DNA of 64,000 nt, from NCBI RefSeq assembly GCF_000956175.1, contig NZ_CP011070.1, positions 1,544,147 to 1,608,146 of the forward strand, read 5' to 3'. The translations under genes were made by a program, and so were the position numbers. Source of the DNA: Nitrosopumilus adriaticus (lineage in GTDB: Archaea > Thermoproteota > Nitrososphaeria > Nitrososphaerales > Nitrosopumilaceae). Of the stretch, positions 18,190 to 27,114 are shown one piece after another (the first letter of the stretch is position 1; every line of letters starts with the position of its first letter). The notes beneath the pieces are model-generated. The model was given only the letters and a program-made list of their open reading frames with translations, did not search any database and was not told the DNA's origin.

Positions 18190-19215
18190 TTGAAAAAAGG
18201 ATTCATTACCAAAAAATTGCGAACCGGGAGAAGAGTCCAAGAAGAGGATATCAATACAGGTAAAATGGAGAGAATCCAAGGAGAGAAATTTACTTGGTTG
18301 GATCTTCAGAATCCAGATAGAGGGCTGATGGAGCAAATTGCCAAAGATTACAATCTTAACTCACTTAATTTAGAAGACTGTTTAACCAAATTTGAGCTTC
18401 CAAAACTAGACAGTTATGATGATCATTTCTTTGTAATTTTACATTTTCCGCCACTATCACAAAAAGTAGGAATATCAAAAAATAGTCAATTATCTATTTT
18501 TGTAGGTAAAGATTTTCTAATCACCGTACATCAAGGAGATCTAAATCCATTAGTTGAATTAGTTGAATTATGTATCAATGATTCAGATCCAGAAAGAAAA
18601 AAGCGATTAATAGGAAAATCCCCAGGGCATTTACTCCATGAGATAATCGATGTACTAGTAGATGATCTTTTGCACACATCTAGAAAAATCATCGCAAATT
18701 TAGATGAGATGGAAGATAGAGTATTTGATGAAAGGAAATCTGTCGCAAGAAGTATTTCATTATTAAGAAGAGAAATTAACAGGTTAAGAAGAATTGCAAA
18801 CCCATTAAAGAAATTCGTATTAGAGATTGCAAAGAATATTGACAGATATTCAGATAGGGAGCTTGATGAACTTACATTATATTTTGACGATGTAATTGAC
18901 CATATTGACAAAGTAATTGAAACATTAGAAGAATCAAGAGAAACTATGGAAATTTACAAAGATACAGACTTTGTGTTAAGCACTGAAAAAACAAACAAAG
19001 TGCTAGGAGTTTTAACAATTATCTTTACATTAGCAATACCGGCAACTGTTATCGGTACATTTTATGGAATGAACGTCAATCTTCCAGGTGGGATTGGAGG
19101 AGATTTGATATTTCTGGGTCCACATACATCGTTTATCATTATAATTTTGGCATCAGCAATTCCAGCAATTCTGATGTTTGCTTACTTTAGAAAATTAGGC
19201 TGGATAAGTAGCTAG
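18190..19215 (+). CDS. corA: CorA-family magnesium/divalent cation transporter
   Basis: 341-aa pentameric channel subunit of the 2-TM-GxN family. A large cytosolic alpha/beta domain leads into a long helix and two C-terminal transmembrane segments. The selectivity signature YGMNVNLPGG (GMN) follows TM1. The C-terminus RKLGWIS is basic, as usual. TTG start. Confidence 0.94.
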   Translation: MKKGFITKKLRTGRRVQEEDINTGKMERIQGEKFTWLDLQNPDRGLMEQIAKDYNLNSLNLEDCLTKFELPKLDSYDDHFFVILHFPPLSQKVGISKNSQLSIFVGKDFLITVHQGDLNPLVELVELCINDSDPERKKRLIGKSPGHLLHEIIDVLVDDLLHTSRKIIANLDEMEDRVFDERKSVARSISLLRREINRLRRIANPLKKFVLEIAKNIDRYSDRELDELTLYFDDVIDHIDKVIETLEESRETMEIYKDTDFVLSTEKTNKVLGVLTIIFTLAIPATVIGTFYGMNVNLPGGIGGDLIFLGPHTSFIIIILASAIPAILMFAYFRKLGWISS

Positions 19216-19342
19216 GGAAATTATTTCATATAGATTTACTTTGTCAAAGGCAATTACAGATAGAAAAATCAATTCATTTTGAAAAATATCCAAGATCTAA
19301 AAAAAGAAGCTTAGATAAATATGAGATATTTTAAAGTAAATT

Positions 19343-19615
19343 ATGGGGAAAATTAGAATACGAACCGGTAGAGGAACAGGAACCATTGAAGTTGACGATG
19401 ATCCTACTAAATGGTCAGGAGACGAATATAGAAAAATCCAAGAAGCTAGGAAGAAAGCATCTGCAAACAGAATGGTTCACACCGGAAGGGGAACAGGTTC
19501 AAGAAAATTAGGAGACATGCCTGAACCAAAAGCAAGACCTTCTACTGAAGGAATGACTAGAAGTACAGGTAGAGGAACTAGTTCAAGAAAGAGTAAAAAC
19601 AAAGGTTCAGGATAA
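19343..19615 (+). CDS. Small basic protein with three TGRGT repeats
   Basis: 90 aa, strongly basic, low complexity. TGRGT plus Gly/Ser recurs at residues 8-13, 47-52 and 75-80, each with nearby basic residues (SRK twice). The linker has an acidic patch (EVDDDPTKW) and a helical DEYRKIQEARKKAS. Arg-Gly motifs in disordered chains often bind RNA or are methylated. I do not recognise a family, and no partner is adjacent. Confidence 0.7.
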   Translation: MGKIRIRTGRGTGTIEVDDDPTKWSGDEYRKIQEARKKASANRMVHTGRGTGSRKLGDMPEPKARPSTEGMTRSTGRGTSSRKSKNKGSG

Positions 19616-19653
19616 AAAGTCCTCAATTTTCATTTTTAATATTTTTTATAGTT

Positions 19654-20325
19654 TTAGATTTTTATGTCAGGATTTCCGGCTTTGAGTTTCTCCCAATCTG
19701 CAAGAAAATTCTCCAAACCAATTTTTGTTAGTGGGTGTAGCAGCATCTTATCAAGAACAGTTGGAGGCAACGTTACCACATCTGCCCCAATTTTTGCAGC
19801 ATCTACTACATGCACCGGATGACGAACACTTGCAACAAGAATTTGGGTATCTATTGAATCCTCATAATTTTTAAAAATTTTTTTAATATCTGAAATTAAT
19901 TTCATCCCATCCTGACCAACATCATCCAATCTTCCAATGAATGGACTAACATATTTTGCACCAGATTTTGCTGCAAGTAAGGCCTGATTGGCAGAAAAAA
20001 TCAATGTAACATTAACAGGAATTCCTTGAGATGAAAGTGTTTTACAAGCTTTGAGCCCATCAGGAGTCATGGGAACTTTAACTACAACATTATCCCCATA
20101 TTCACGAAGTCGTTTACCTTCTTCAATCATTCCAGAATAATCTGTGCTGACAACTTCTAGACTTACATCACCCTTGATAATTTTAGTAATTTCTCCCATT
20201 GCATCTTTTGGATTTCCACCTTCCTTTGACATCAATGATGGATTAGTAGTAATTCCATCCAGTAAACCCATATCATTGAATTTTTTTATTGATTCAAGAT
20301 TAGCAGTGTCAAGAAAAATTTTCAT
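19654..20325 (-). CDS. tal: Transaldolase (TalC/fructose-6-phosphate aldolase-like)
   Basis: Moves a dihydroxyacetone unit between sugar phosphates in the non-oxidative pentose phosphate pathway. 223 aa, the short TalC-type form. MKIFLDTANLESI, GITTNPSL and the Schiff-base Lys83 in VVVKVPMTPDG are all present. Its ATG overlaps the stop of the upstream transketolase subunit by 4 bp. Transaldolase versus F6P-aldolase activity cannot be settled from sequence. Confidence 0.92.
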   Translation of the reverse strand: MKIFLDTANLESIKKFNDMGLLDGITTNPSLMSKEGGNPKDAMGEITKIIKGDVSLEVVSTDYSGMIEEGKRLREYGDNVVVKVPMTPDGLKACKTLSSQGIPVNVTLIFSANQALLAAKSGAKYVSPFIGRLDDVGQDGMKLISDIKKIFKNYEDSIDTQILVASVRHPVHVVDAAKIGADVVTLPPTVLDKMLLHPLTKIGLENFLADWEKLKAGNPDIKI

Positions 20326-21296
20326 AATTTTTTGCTCCTAATTTCTTTGACTTGTTTTGCTATATTAAAAGATGTTATTCCATGTTTTTCCAAGAGTAGT
20401 GGAACCTCATTATCACGAGCAGATTCGCCAAACATATCTTGAGCGCCGATTCTCTTAATTGGGACAGGATATGATTCGGAAATAGATTCTGCAACTGCAG
20501 AGCCCATTCCTGCAAAAATATTATGTTCCTCAGTAGTTACAATACAACCTGTTTCACGAGCAGCTTTTTCCAATATCTCATCATCAATTGGTTTTATTGA
20601 AAACATATCCAAAACTCTACAGGAAATGCCCTCCTGTTGCAATGAATCAGCTGCCTCCAAAGCCATACGTACCGTAATTCCACAAGCTGCAATAGTACAA
20701 TCAGAGCCATCTCTTAGTGTAATGCCTTTTCCAATTTCAAAATTTTGGGATTCTGAATGAATCAATGGAGTTTTAGATCTTGCCATCCGCATGTAAAAGG
20801 GACCATATTCTTTTGCCATCAATGCAGTCAATTTTGAAACTGCAACAGTATCAGCTGGAATTAAAACTCTAAAATTTGGAATTACTCTCATTATTGCAAT
20901 ATCCTCTATTTGTTGATGAGAACCTCCATCAGGTCCAACAGATAAACCTCCATGTGATGAAACTAATTTTACATTTAATCCCTTTTTTCCAAGAGGAGAT
21001 GGATATGCAATGTTATTTCGAATTTGATCAACAGCTCTTCCGGGTAAAAAAATAGCATATGTACTTGCAAAAGAAATCTTTCCAGAATATGCTAATCCTG
21101 CAGAAATTGTCACTAAATTCGCTTCAGCAATTCCAACATTGAAAAATCTATCAGGGAATTCCTTTCCAAAATCAGATGTTTTTAAAGAATCAGTTGTGTC
21201 TGCACCTAAAACTACAACATTTGGATTTTCTTTTCCAAGATGTATAAGTGCTTTTGAATATGCTGAACGCATGTCAGTCATAATTGGATCGTTCAA
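20322..21296 (-). CDS. Transketolase, C-terminal subunit
   Basis: 324 aa carrying the pyrimidine-binding and C-terminal domains of split transketolase. Visible are MRSAYSKALI, GIAEANLVTISAGLAYSG, the SHGGLSVGPDGGSHQQIEDIA region and EEHNIFAGMGSAVAE. It pairs with the N-terminal subunit encoded just upstream (4-bp overlap), the two forming one thiamine-diphosphate site. The operon supplies ribose phosphates. Confidence 0.94.
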   Translation of the reverse strand: MNDPIMTDMRSAYSKALIHLGKENPNVVVLGADTTDSLKTSDFGKEFPDRFFNVGIAEANLVTISAGLAYSGKISFASTYAIFLPGRAVDQIRNNIAYPSPLGKKGLNVKLVSSHGGLSVGPDGGSHQQIEDIAIMRVIPNFRVLIPADTVAVSKLTALMAKEYGPFYMRMARSKTPLIHSESQNFEIGKGITLRDGSDCTIAACGITVRMALEAADSLQQEGISCRVLDMFSIKPIDDEILEKAARETGCIVTTEEHNIFAGMGSAVAESISESYPVPIKRIGAQDMFGESARDNEVPLLLEKHGITSFNIAKQVKEIRSKKL

Positions 21297-22960
21297 AGAT
21301 ATCCTGCCTCCTGTGCAATTTTTTGAATTTGATCTTGTTTTTCACCTACAACATGCAAACCGATCCATTTCTTTACTAAATCAACACCACCCAACTCATT
21401 TGCCTTATCAAGTAAAATCCGTCGTCTAGATTTTAGAATCTCTGATCTAAAATCTCTTATTGCCATTCGGACATCTTGTTGTCCTATAATTGCACCACCC
21501 CCAACAAATACACGTGCACCATCAGCAAAAATAGAACCAATATTTTCCAGATTTACTCCTCCATCAGCCTCAATGTAACCTGAGAAATTGTGTTCTTTAA
21601 GAACAGAATTTAATCTAGCCATCTTTGAGTGGGTTTCTTCAATGTATTTTTGGCCAGATTTACCAGGTACAACAGACATTACAATTAGTTGATCAAGTGA
21701 CGGTAAAAATTTGTGCGACCATTCAGGTAATTCAGTGTCAGGATTTATTGCAAATCCCACACCAACTTGGTTTTGTTTAAGCAAATCATGAATTTCACCA
21801 AAACTTGATTCGTCAGTTACTTCTGCATGGACTGTTATTATGTCACTACCTGCGTCAATGTAATTCTTAACATGTTTTACTGGTTCGTTAATCATCAAAT
21901 GGGAATCAAATGGAATTACAGTAAGAGGCCTTAGTTCTTTGATTTTATTATGATCAAAAGTTTTGGTTGGTACAAAGTGCCCATCCATCACATCGAGATG
22001 AATGTAATCTGCTCTACCAGACACACATCTTTTAATTTCATTTTCTAAATTTGTCATATCTCCTGCAATTATCGATGGTGCAATCATGAATTGGGAATCC
22101 AATTCAGAATTAATTATAGGAACCACATCAGAGTCAGGAGCTTTACCATGCCATTGGGGATTATCTTCCATGTGTTCAACAGATTTACCCTTTACTGTTC
22201 TAGAAATTATCATTGTGGGCACTCCTTTTGTTGCATTTGCTTTTGCTATTGCAGCGTTGATTTGTTCAATTCTATGACCATCAATTTCAATAACATTCCA
22301 GCCAAAAGATCTCCATTTATCACCGGTCTTCCAGCGTGATGCATCTTTCCACATTTCAGAAAGATCATCACCTTCTAATTTTTCATCAAGGGGCATAATT
22401 TTTTCAGTGTAAGAATCTTGTTGAATAAAATTTCTATCAAGAAAGGCAGTAAGATTATCAACTTTATATTTTGCAGCAGTCATTGCAGCCTCCCAAACCT
22501 GTCCTTCATCAGATTCCCCATCACCAATAATTGTGTACACATGATGATTTTTAGAATCAATTTTTGCTGCAAGTGCAATTCCAATAGAGTAGGACAACCC
22601 AGTTCCGAGTGAACCCCCACAGAATTCTACACCCGGACATTTAAGATCAGGATGACCTTGTAATTTACTGCCAAATTTCCTCAGTGTTTCAAGTTCAGAT
22701 TCAGGAAAATAACCAGATACTGCCATGTTAGAAAATAATCCAGGAGATGCATGACCTTTAGAAAGAACTAGGCGATCTCTGTCTTCCCATTGAGGGTTTT
22801 GAGGATCGAATTTCAAATATTTGTTAAATAAGCATCCCATAATTTCTGCCATTGAAAAGGAACCTCCAGGATGTCCTGAGCCAGCAGCATTCGTTCCTTT
22901 AATCACTAATTTTCTGGCTCGTAGAATATTTTTCTTTATTTGATAATAATTGAGCCCCAT
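21293..22960 (-). CDS. Fusion: transketolase N-terminal subunit + ribulose-phosphate 3-epimerase
   Basis: 555 aa. Residues 1 to about 285 are the thiamine-diphosphate-binding transketolase domain (GSGHPGGSFSMAEI, LSKGHASPGLF, IIGDGESDEGQVWEA). Residues about 290-505 are a complete ribulose-phosphate 3-epimerase barrel: IAPSIIAGD, HLDVMDGHFVP, DSHLMI, MSVVPGKSGQ and EADGGVN. A roughly 50-residue helical tail of unknown type follows. There is no stop or frameshift between the domains. The fusion links two consecutive pentose-phosphate steps and is co-transcribed with transketolase-C and transaldolase. Confidence 0.93.
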   Translation of the reverse strand: MGLNYYQIKKNILRARKLVIKGTNAAGSGHPGGSFSMAEIMGCLFNKYLKFDPQNPQWEDRDRLVLSKGHASPGLFSNMAVSGYFPESELETLRKFGSKLQGHPDLKCPGVEFCGGSLGTGLSYSIGIALAAKIDSKNHHVYTIIGDGESDEGQVWEAAMTAAKYKVDNLTAFLDRNFIQQDSYTEKIMPLDEKLEGDDLSEMWKDASRWKTGDKWRSFGWNVIEIDGHRIEQINAAIAKANATKGVPTMIISRTVKGKSVEHMEDNPQWHGKAPDSDVVPIINSELDSQFMIAPSIIAGDMTNLENEIKRCVSGRADYIHLDVMDGHFVPTKTFDHNKIKELRPLTVIPFDSHLMINEPVKHVKNYIDAGSDIITVHAEVTDESSFGEIHDLLKQNQVGVGFAINPDTELPEWSHKFLPSLDQLIVMSVVPGKSGQKYIEETHSKMARLNSVLKEHNFSGYIEADGGVNLENIGSIFADGARVFVGGGAIIGQQDVRMAIRDFRSEILKSRRRILLDKANELGGVDLVKKWIGLHVVGEKQDQIQKIAQEAGYL

Positions 22961-23036
22961 CTGGAACGTATTCTTTGTAAATTGAATAAAAATCTACTTC
23001 TGCAATATTTTAATTAGATCGGAATAATCTAATCAT

Positions 23037-23414
23037 ATGGAAATCAAAGAAAACACTCCAATAGTAGTTTTTGATAATCAATGTTACTTGTGTGTGAAAT
23101 TTGCAAAAGTCGTTAAATTTTTTGCAAGGGATAAAATCACTATGATTGGTCATTATTCAGATTTTGGAAAAAAGATACGAGATGAGATTTTAGATGAATC
23201 CGCTTTAGAGATGTTTTGGTTTATTGATAAAAAAAGAGCATATGGTGGAAGAGCTGCATTACTCCCATTAGTAAAATCATTGTTTGCTAAAAAAACAAAA
23301 AAATCAATTTCAATGAAAATGGATGATATTTGTGAACAAGACTGTAAAACAGTCAAAGCAGTTTTTATCAGATCAGCTAGTTTACTAACTAATAGCAAAA
23401 AAATTGATTTTTAG
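23037..23414 (+). CDS. DCC (DUF393) family thiol-disulfide oxidoreductase-like protein
   Basis: 125 aa. The N-terminus VVFDNQCYLCVKFAKVVKFF matches the DCC family motif (D-x2-C-x2-C), predicted thioredoxin-like. The later FWFIDKKRAYGGRAALLPLV also fits. The family is presumed redox-active but is poorly characterised. It starts 13 bp before pepA, probably co-transcribed. Confidence 0.78.
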   Translation: MEIKENTPIVVFDNQCYLCVKFAKVVKFFARDKITMIGHYSDFGKKIRDEILDESALEMFWFIDKKRAYGGRAALLPLVKSLFAKKTKKSISMKMDDICEQDCKTVKAVFIRSASLLTNSKKIDF

Positions 23415-23426
23415 TAAATCTAAATA

Positions 23427-24923
23427 ATGCTTCAAAAACTAGCAAATAGTGTGAAATTAAAAACTGAGAGTTCTATAAAAAAGAAAACAGAACTTCTTTG
23501 TGGATTTGTTTTAGAAAATTCAAACAAAGTCTTAGGATTAACGAAAATAGATGTAAAAACAGCATCATCAATTAATCAATCCCTAAAAGATCTGGATGGG
23601 AAGTTGGGGAAAATGATCATTATTCCTACCCCAGGGGCAAAATATGCTAATAGAATTCTTCTTGCAGGATTAGGAAAAAAAGAAAATTTGACAAATGATA
23701 CCATAAGATATGTTTCAGGAAAAATTGCACAAAAAGCACAAGAGTTAAAGTTAAATGAATTTTCCATAATTTCGCCTCCTAATTTTGCATATGACCAAAT
23801 TTCATCGGTTACACAAATTGTTGAAGGCTCCAAAATGGCACTATACAAATTTGATAAATTCAAAGCAGAGAAAATAGAGAAAACACCAGATCTTACAATC
23901 ATCGTTTCAAAATCAAACAATATTTCAAAGGCTATCAAAATTTCCGAAATTGTTGCAGAGGGTGCAATATTTACTAAGAGCATAGCAAATTTACCTCCTA
24001 ACGAATGTACTCCAACAACTTTGGGAAATTTTGCAAAAATGATTTCCAAAAAAAATAAAATGAAATGCAATATTATTTCTAAACTTGAATTAAAAAAGAA
24101 AGGCTTTGGTGGAATTTCTGCAGTAGGGCAAGGAAGTAAAAATGAACCCAAACTAATTGTTTTAGAACATAATAATGGACGAAAAAATGAAAAACCCATT
24201 GTTCTTGTTGGAAAAGCTGTAACATTTGACACAGGTGGAATTTCATTAAAGCCCGGAGATAAAATGGATGAAATGAAATTTGACAAATGTGGCGGATGCA
24301 CAGTTTTAGGAATTATGAAAGCAGTATCAGAATTAAAACTACCAATCAACGTTGTTGGGATTATCCCTTCAGTTGAAAATATGCCAGGTGGGGAATCATA
24401 TAGACCAGGAGACATCATTAAATTGTATGGCGGTAAGACTGCCGAGATTCTAAATACAGATGCAGAAGGGAGATTGATTTTATCAGATGCATTATCATAT
24501 GGTGAAAAACAATATTCACCTAAAGCAATAATTGATTTTGCAACTCTTACAGGTGCATGTATTGTTGCATTAGGAACTAATGTTGCAGCTATAATATCAA
24601 ATAATGAACAATTGACAAAAAAGATCAAGAGCGCTTCAAAGAATACAAGCGAAGATGTATGGGAACTTCCACTTAATCAAAACTATATGGACATGATAAA
24701 ATCAGATGTGGCAGATATGAAAAATGTTGGTATAGGAAGAGCTGCAGGAACTATTACTGCTGCTGCATTTTTGAGAAATGCAATAAATGACACACCATGG
24801 GTACACTTTGATATTGCAGGAGTTGCATGGACTCAGATAGCTACCAAAGAGAAATCATACAACCCAAAAGGCGCAACAGGTTTTGGTGTTAGATTAATCT
24901 TGGACTATTTACAAAAATTATAA
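23427..24923 (+). CDS. pepA: Leucyl aminopeptidase (M17)
   Basis: Cytosolic hexameric metallo-aminopeptidase of family M17. 498 aa: an alpha/beta N-terminal domain and a catalytic C-terminal domain with VGKAVTFDTGGISLKPG, MKFDKCGGCTVLG and the metal-binding NTDAEGRLIL. Active-site Lys, Asp and Glu positions are intact. It frees N-terminal amino acids in peptide turnover. Confidence 0.96.
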   Translation: MLQKLANSVKLKTESSIKKKTELLCGFVLENSNKVLGLTKIDVKTASSINQSLKDLDGKLGKMIIIPTPGAKYANRILLAGLGKKENLTNDTIRYVSGKIAQKAQELKLNEFSIISPPNFAYDQISSVTQIVEGSKMALYKFDKFKAEKIEKTPDLTIIVSKSNNISKAIKISEIVAEGAIFTKSIANLPPNECTPTTLGNFAKMISKKNKMKCNIISKLELKKKGFGGISAVGQGSKNEPKLIVLEHNNGRKNEKPIVLVGKAVTFDTGGISLKPGDKMDEMKFDKCGGCTVLGIMKAVSELKLPINVVGIIPSVENMPGGESYRPGDIIKLYGGKTAEILNTDAEGRLILSDALSYGEKQYSPKAIIDFATLTGACIVALGTNVAAIISNNEQLTKKIKSASKNTSEDVWELPLNQNYMDMIKSDVADMKNVGIGRAAGTITAAAFLRNAINDTPWVHFDIAGVAWTQIATKEKSYNPKGATGFGVRLILDYLQKL

Positions 24924-24925
24924 AA

Positions 24926-25063
24926 TTAGTACCCTCTACTATTTCTATCAGGAGTTCCAACATTTGGATTTCTCCAACCATGTTTGTCCATCATATGATT
25001 TAGTAATCTAATGTCATTATCACACATTTCTCCACAAACGCTACAATTGGGCATTGAATTCAT
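24926..25063 (-). CDS. 45-residue zinc-finger protein
   Basis: A short frame from ATG to TAA with a C2H2-like pattern: Cys7-x2-Cys10, then His23 and His28 in LLNHMMDKH, plus Cys14. The C-terminus is basic and Gly/Arg-rich. It is bounded by a stop 2 bp from the pepA stop and by the 5S rRNA gene 49 bp upstream on the same strand. Single-finger proteins of this size are common in archaea and mostly uncharacterised; nucleic-acid binding is inferred. Confidence 0.65.
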   Translation of the reverse strand: MNSMPNCSVCGEMCDNDIRLLNHMMDKHGWRNPNVGTPDRNSRGY

Positions 25064-25112
25064 TTCATCCCAAGTATTTGGATATTAAAAGATTGATTGT
25101 AAAATAGAAAAT

Positions 25113-25225
25113 GCCAGCACTGTTGCTTCCCAAAGGCTCTCGCATTTTAGTAGCACAACAGCGACGTCAGGTTTGACTTCCAAGTTCGGAATGGGATTGG
25201 GTCGCACCCTAACGCTATGGCCGGC
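25113..25225 (-). rRNA. rrf: 5S ribosomal RNA
   Basis: The minus strand reads GCCGGCCATAGCG at its 5' side and AACAGTGCTGGC at its 3' side; the ends pair as helix I. The internal CCCATTCCGAACTTGGAAG is the conserved loop B/C segment of 5S rRNA, and AATGCGAGAGCCT gives the loop D/E part. About 113 nt, ends approximate. No 16S or 23S gene is near, so 5S is an independent unit. A CDS start could be drawn inside it on the plus strand, but the true rli1 start lies downstream. Confidence 0.93.
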
Positions 25226-25291
25226 TTGAAAATTAATGATGAATTCTCATCTATTAACCTAACGCTGAATTTGAAATACGCTCAAAATAGG

Positions 25292-25298
25292 TATAAAG
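25292..25298 (+). promoter_or_regulatory. TATA box for the ABCE1 gene
   Basis: TATAAAG lies 24-30 bp before the ATG at 25322. Supports that start and a leaderless mRNA. Confidence 0.55.
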
Positions 25299-25321
25299 CA
25301 AAGAAAATACGGGATTACAAC

Positions 25322-27109
25322 ATGACTCACAGGGTAGCTGTTTTAGATCAAGACCTATGTCAACCACAAAAATGTGGTTTAGAGTGCATAAAATACTGCC
25401 CAGTAAACAAATCTGGGGCAGAATGTATTGTTATTAATGAAGAATCAAAAAAAGCCAAGATAGATGAAGACATCTGTAATGGATGTGGAATATGTGTCAA
25501 AGTATGTCCTTTTGATGCAATAACTATTGTAAATCTAGCAAGTGAATTGGCTACTGATAAAATTCATCAGTATGGAGATAATTCATTTAGGTTATTCAAA
25601 TTACCTACACCAAAAAAAGGAGAGGTCGTAGGATTGCTGGGAAGAAATGGAATGGGGAAAAGTACGGTAGTCAATATTCTATCAGGGAATTTAAAACCAA
25701 ATCTTGGAAGATATGAAAACCCTCCTGAATGGAATGAGATTTTAAAACATTATAGTGGAACTGAACTCAAACAACATTTTGAAAAAATAGAACAAAAACA
25801 AATTCGTGCATCGATTAAACCGCAGCAGGTTCATCATATTGCACAAGCATTTGATGGAACAGGAAAAGAATTACTTGACAAATATGATGAAAGAGGAGTT
25901 TCAAGAGAATTAATCAAAGAATTAGGATTAGAAAATTCTATGGAGCAGAGTTTAAAAGAATTAAGTGGCGGGGAGTTACAAAGAATTGCAGTAGCTGCTG
26001 CCGCATCAAAAGATACTGAATTTTATTTCTTTGATGAGCCATCATCATACAACGATGTTTTTCAAAGAACAGGTGTTGCTCGGGTAATTCAGAACTTGGC
26101 AAAAATTGGAAAGAGTGTGATGGTTGTAGAGCATGATCTAACATTGCTTGATTTTCTTAGTGACTATATCGAAGTTTTATACGGTGAACCAGGTGCATAT
26201 GGAATTGTTTCAACCATACTATCTACCAAAATCGGAATCAATGTCTTTCTTGATGGATATTTACCAAATGAAAATGTGAGATTCAGAGATAAGAAATTTT
26301 CTTTTGATGTATCATCATCTACTACAGATATTTTTGAAGAAGGAAGTACGATAGTCACATATCCAAAATTAGAAAAGAAATATTCAACATTTTCAGTAAC
26401 AATTGAAGCAGGTCAAGTAAGAAAAGGCGAAGTTTTAGGCATAATGGGAGCTAATGCCCTTGGGAAAACAACCATGATGAAGATGATAGCAGGAGTTGAA
26501 AATCCAGATTCTGGTACTGTAAATAAAAAAATCAAGATTGCATACAAACCTCAATATCTACAAAACGATCTTGACGTAGAAGTAATATCAGTATTAGATA
26601 AAGCAAATGGCAATCCCGTTGAAGGTAGCATGGAAGAAGAACAAATACTTGAACCATTAAAAATTAAAAAACTATACAATAAATCAATCAAAAATCTTTC
26701 TGGGGGAGAATTGCAAAAAGTTGCTGTTGCATCATGTTTATTGCAAAAAGTAGATTTGTATGCATTAGATGAGCCATCAGCATTTTTGGATGTTGAAGAT
26801 AGAATTGCAGTTGCAAAATTTATTCAAAAATTTGTTCGTTCGTTTGGAAAATCTGCAATAATTATTGATCATGATTTACAGCTAATGGATTTAATTTCAG
26901 ATTCTATAGTAATTTTTGAAGGAGAGTCAGGAGTTTCAGGAACAGCTACCACTCCAATGCGAAAGGCTGAAGCCATGAACAGATTTCTAAAATCCCTTGA
27001 TATGTCATTTAGAAGAGATGAAAGAAGCCTTAGACCTAGGGTGAACAAACTAGAGAGTAGATTAGACAAGGATCAAAAATCATCCGGTAATTTCTATTAC
27101 AAACATTGA
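25322..27109 (+). CDS. Ribosome recycling ATPase ABCE1/Rli1
   Basis: 595-aa iron-sulfur ABC protein that splits ribosomes after termination. The N-terminus carries two [4Fe-4S] sites (CQPQKCGLECIKYCP; CNGCGICVKVCPFDA). Two nucleotide-binding domains follow: Walker A GRNGMGKST and GANALGKTT, ABC signatures LSGGELQRIA and LSGGELQKVA, Walker B FFDEPSS and ALDEPSA. Essential in archaea and eukaryotes. The start is the Met of MTHRVAVLDQ: it fits the family and follows a TATA box, whereas the longer frame runs into the 5S gene. Confidence 0.98.
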   Translation: MTHRVAVLDQDLCQPQKCGLECIKYCPVNKSGAECIVINEESKKAKIDEDICNGCGICVKVCPFDAITIVNLASELATDKIHQYGDNSFRLFKLPTPKKGEVVGLLGRNGMGKSTVVNILSGNLKPNLGRYENPPEWNEILKHYSGTELKQHFEKIEQKQIRASIKPQQVHHIAQAFDGTGKELLDKYDERGVSRELIKELGLENSMEQSLKELSGGELQRIAVAAAASKDTEFYFFDEPSSYNDVFQRTGVARVIQNLAKIGKSVMVVEHDLTLLDFLSDYIEVLYGEPGAYGIVSTILSTKIGINVFLDGYLPNENVRFRDKKFSFDVSSSTTDIFEEGSTIVTYPKLEKKYSTFSVTIEAGQVRKGEVLGIMGANALGKTTMMKMIAGVENPDSGTVNKKIKIAYKPQYLQNDLDVEVISVLDKANGNPVEGSMEEEQILEPLKIKKLYNKSIKNLSGGELQKVAVASCLLQKVDLYALDEPSAFLDVEDRIAVAKFIQKFVRSFGKSAIIIDHDLQLMDLISDSIVIFEGESGVSGTATTPMRKAEAMNRFLKSLDMSFRRDERSLRPRVNKLESRLDKDQKSSGNFYYKH

Positions 27110-27114
27110 CTCGA

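Noticed and set aside
23576-24628. 350-aa minus-strand ORF
   Set aside because: It is antisense to pepA, whose M17 motifs are unmistakable.
25217-25321. N-terminal extension of ABCE1 starting inside the 5S gene
   Set aside because: The 35 added residues are unlike the family, start within a structural RNA, and lie upstream of the TATA box at 25292.
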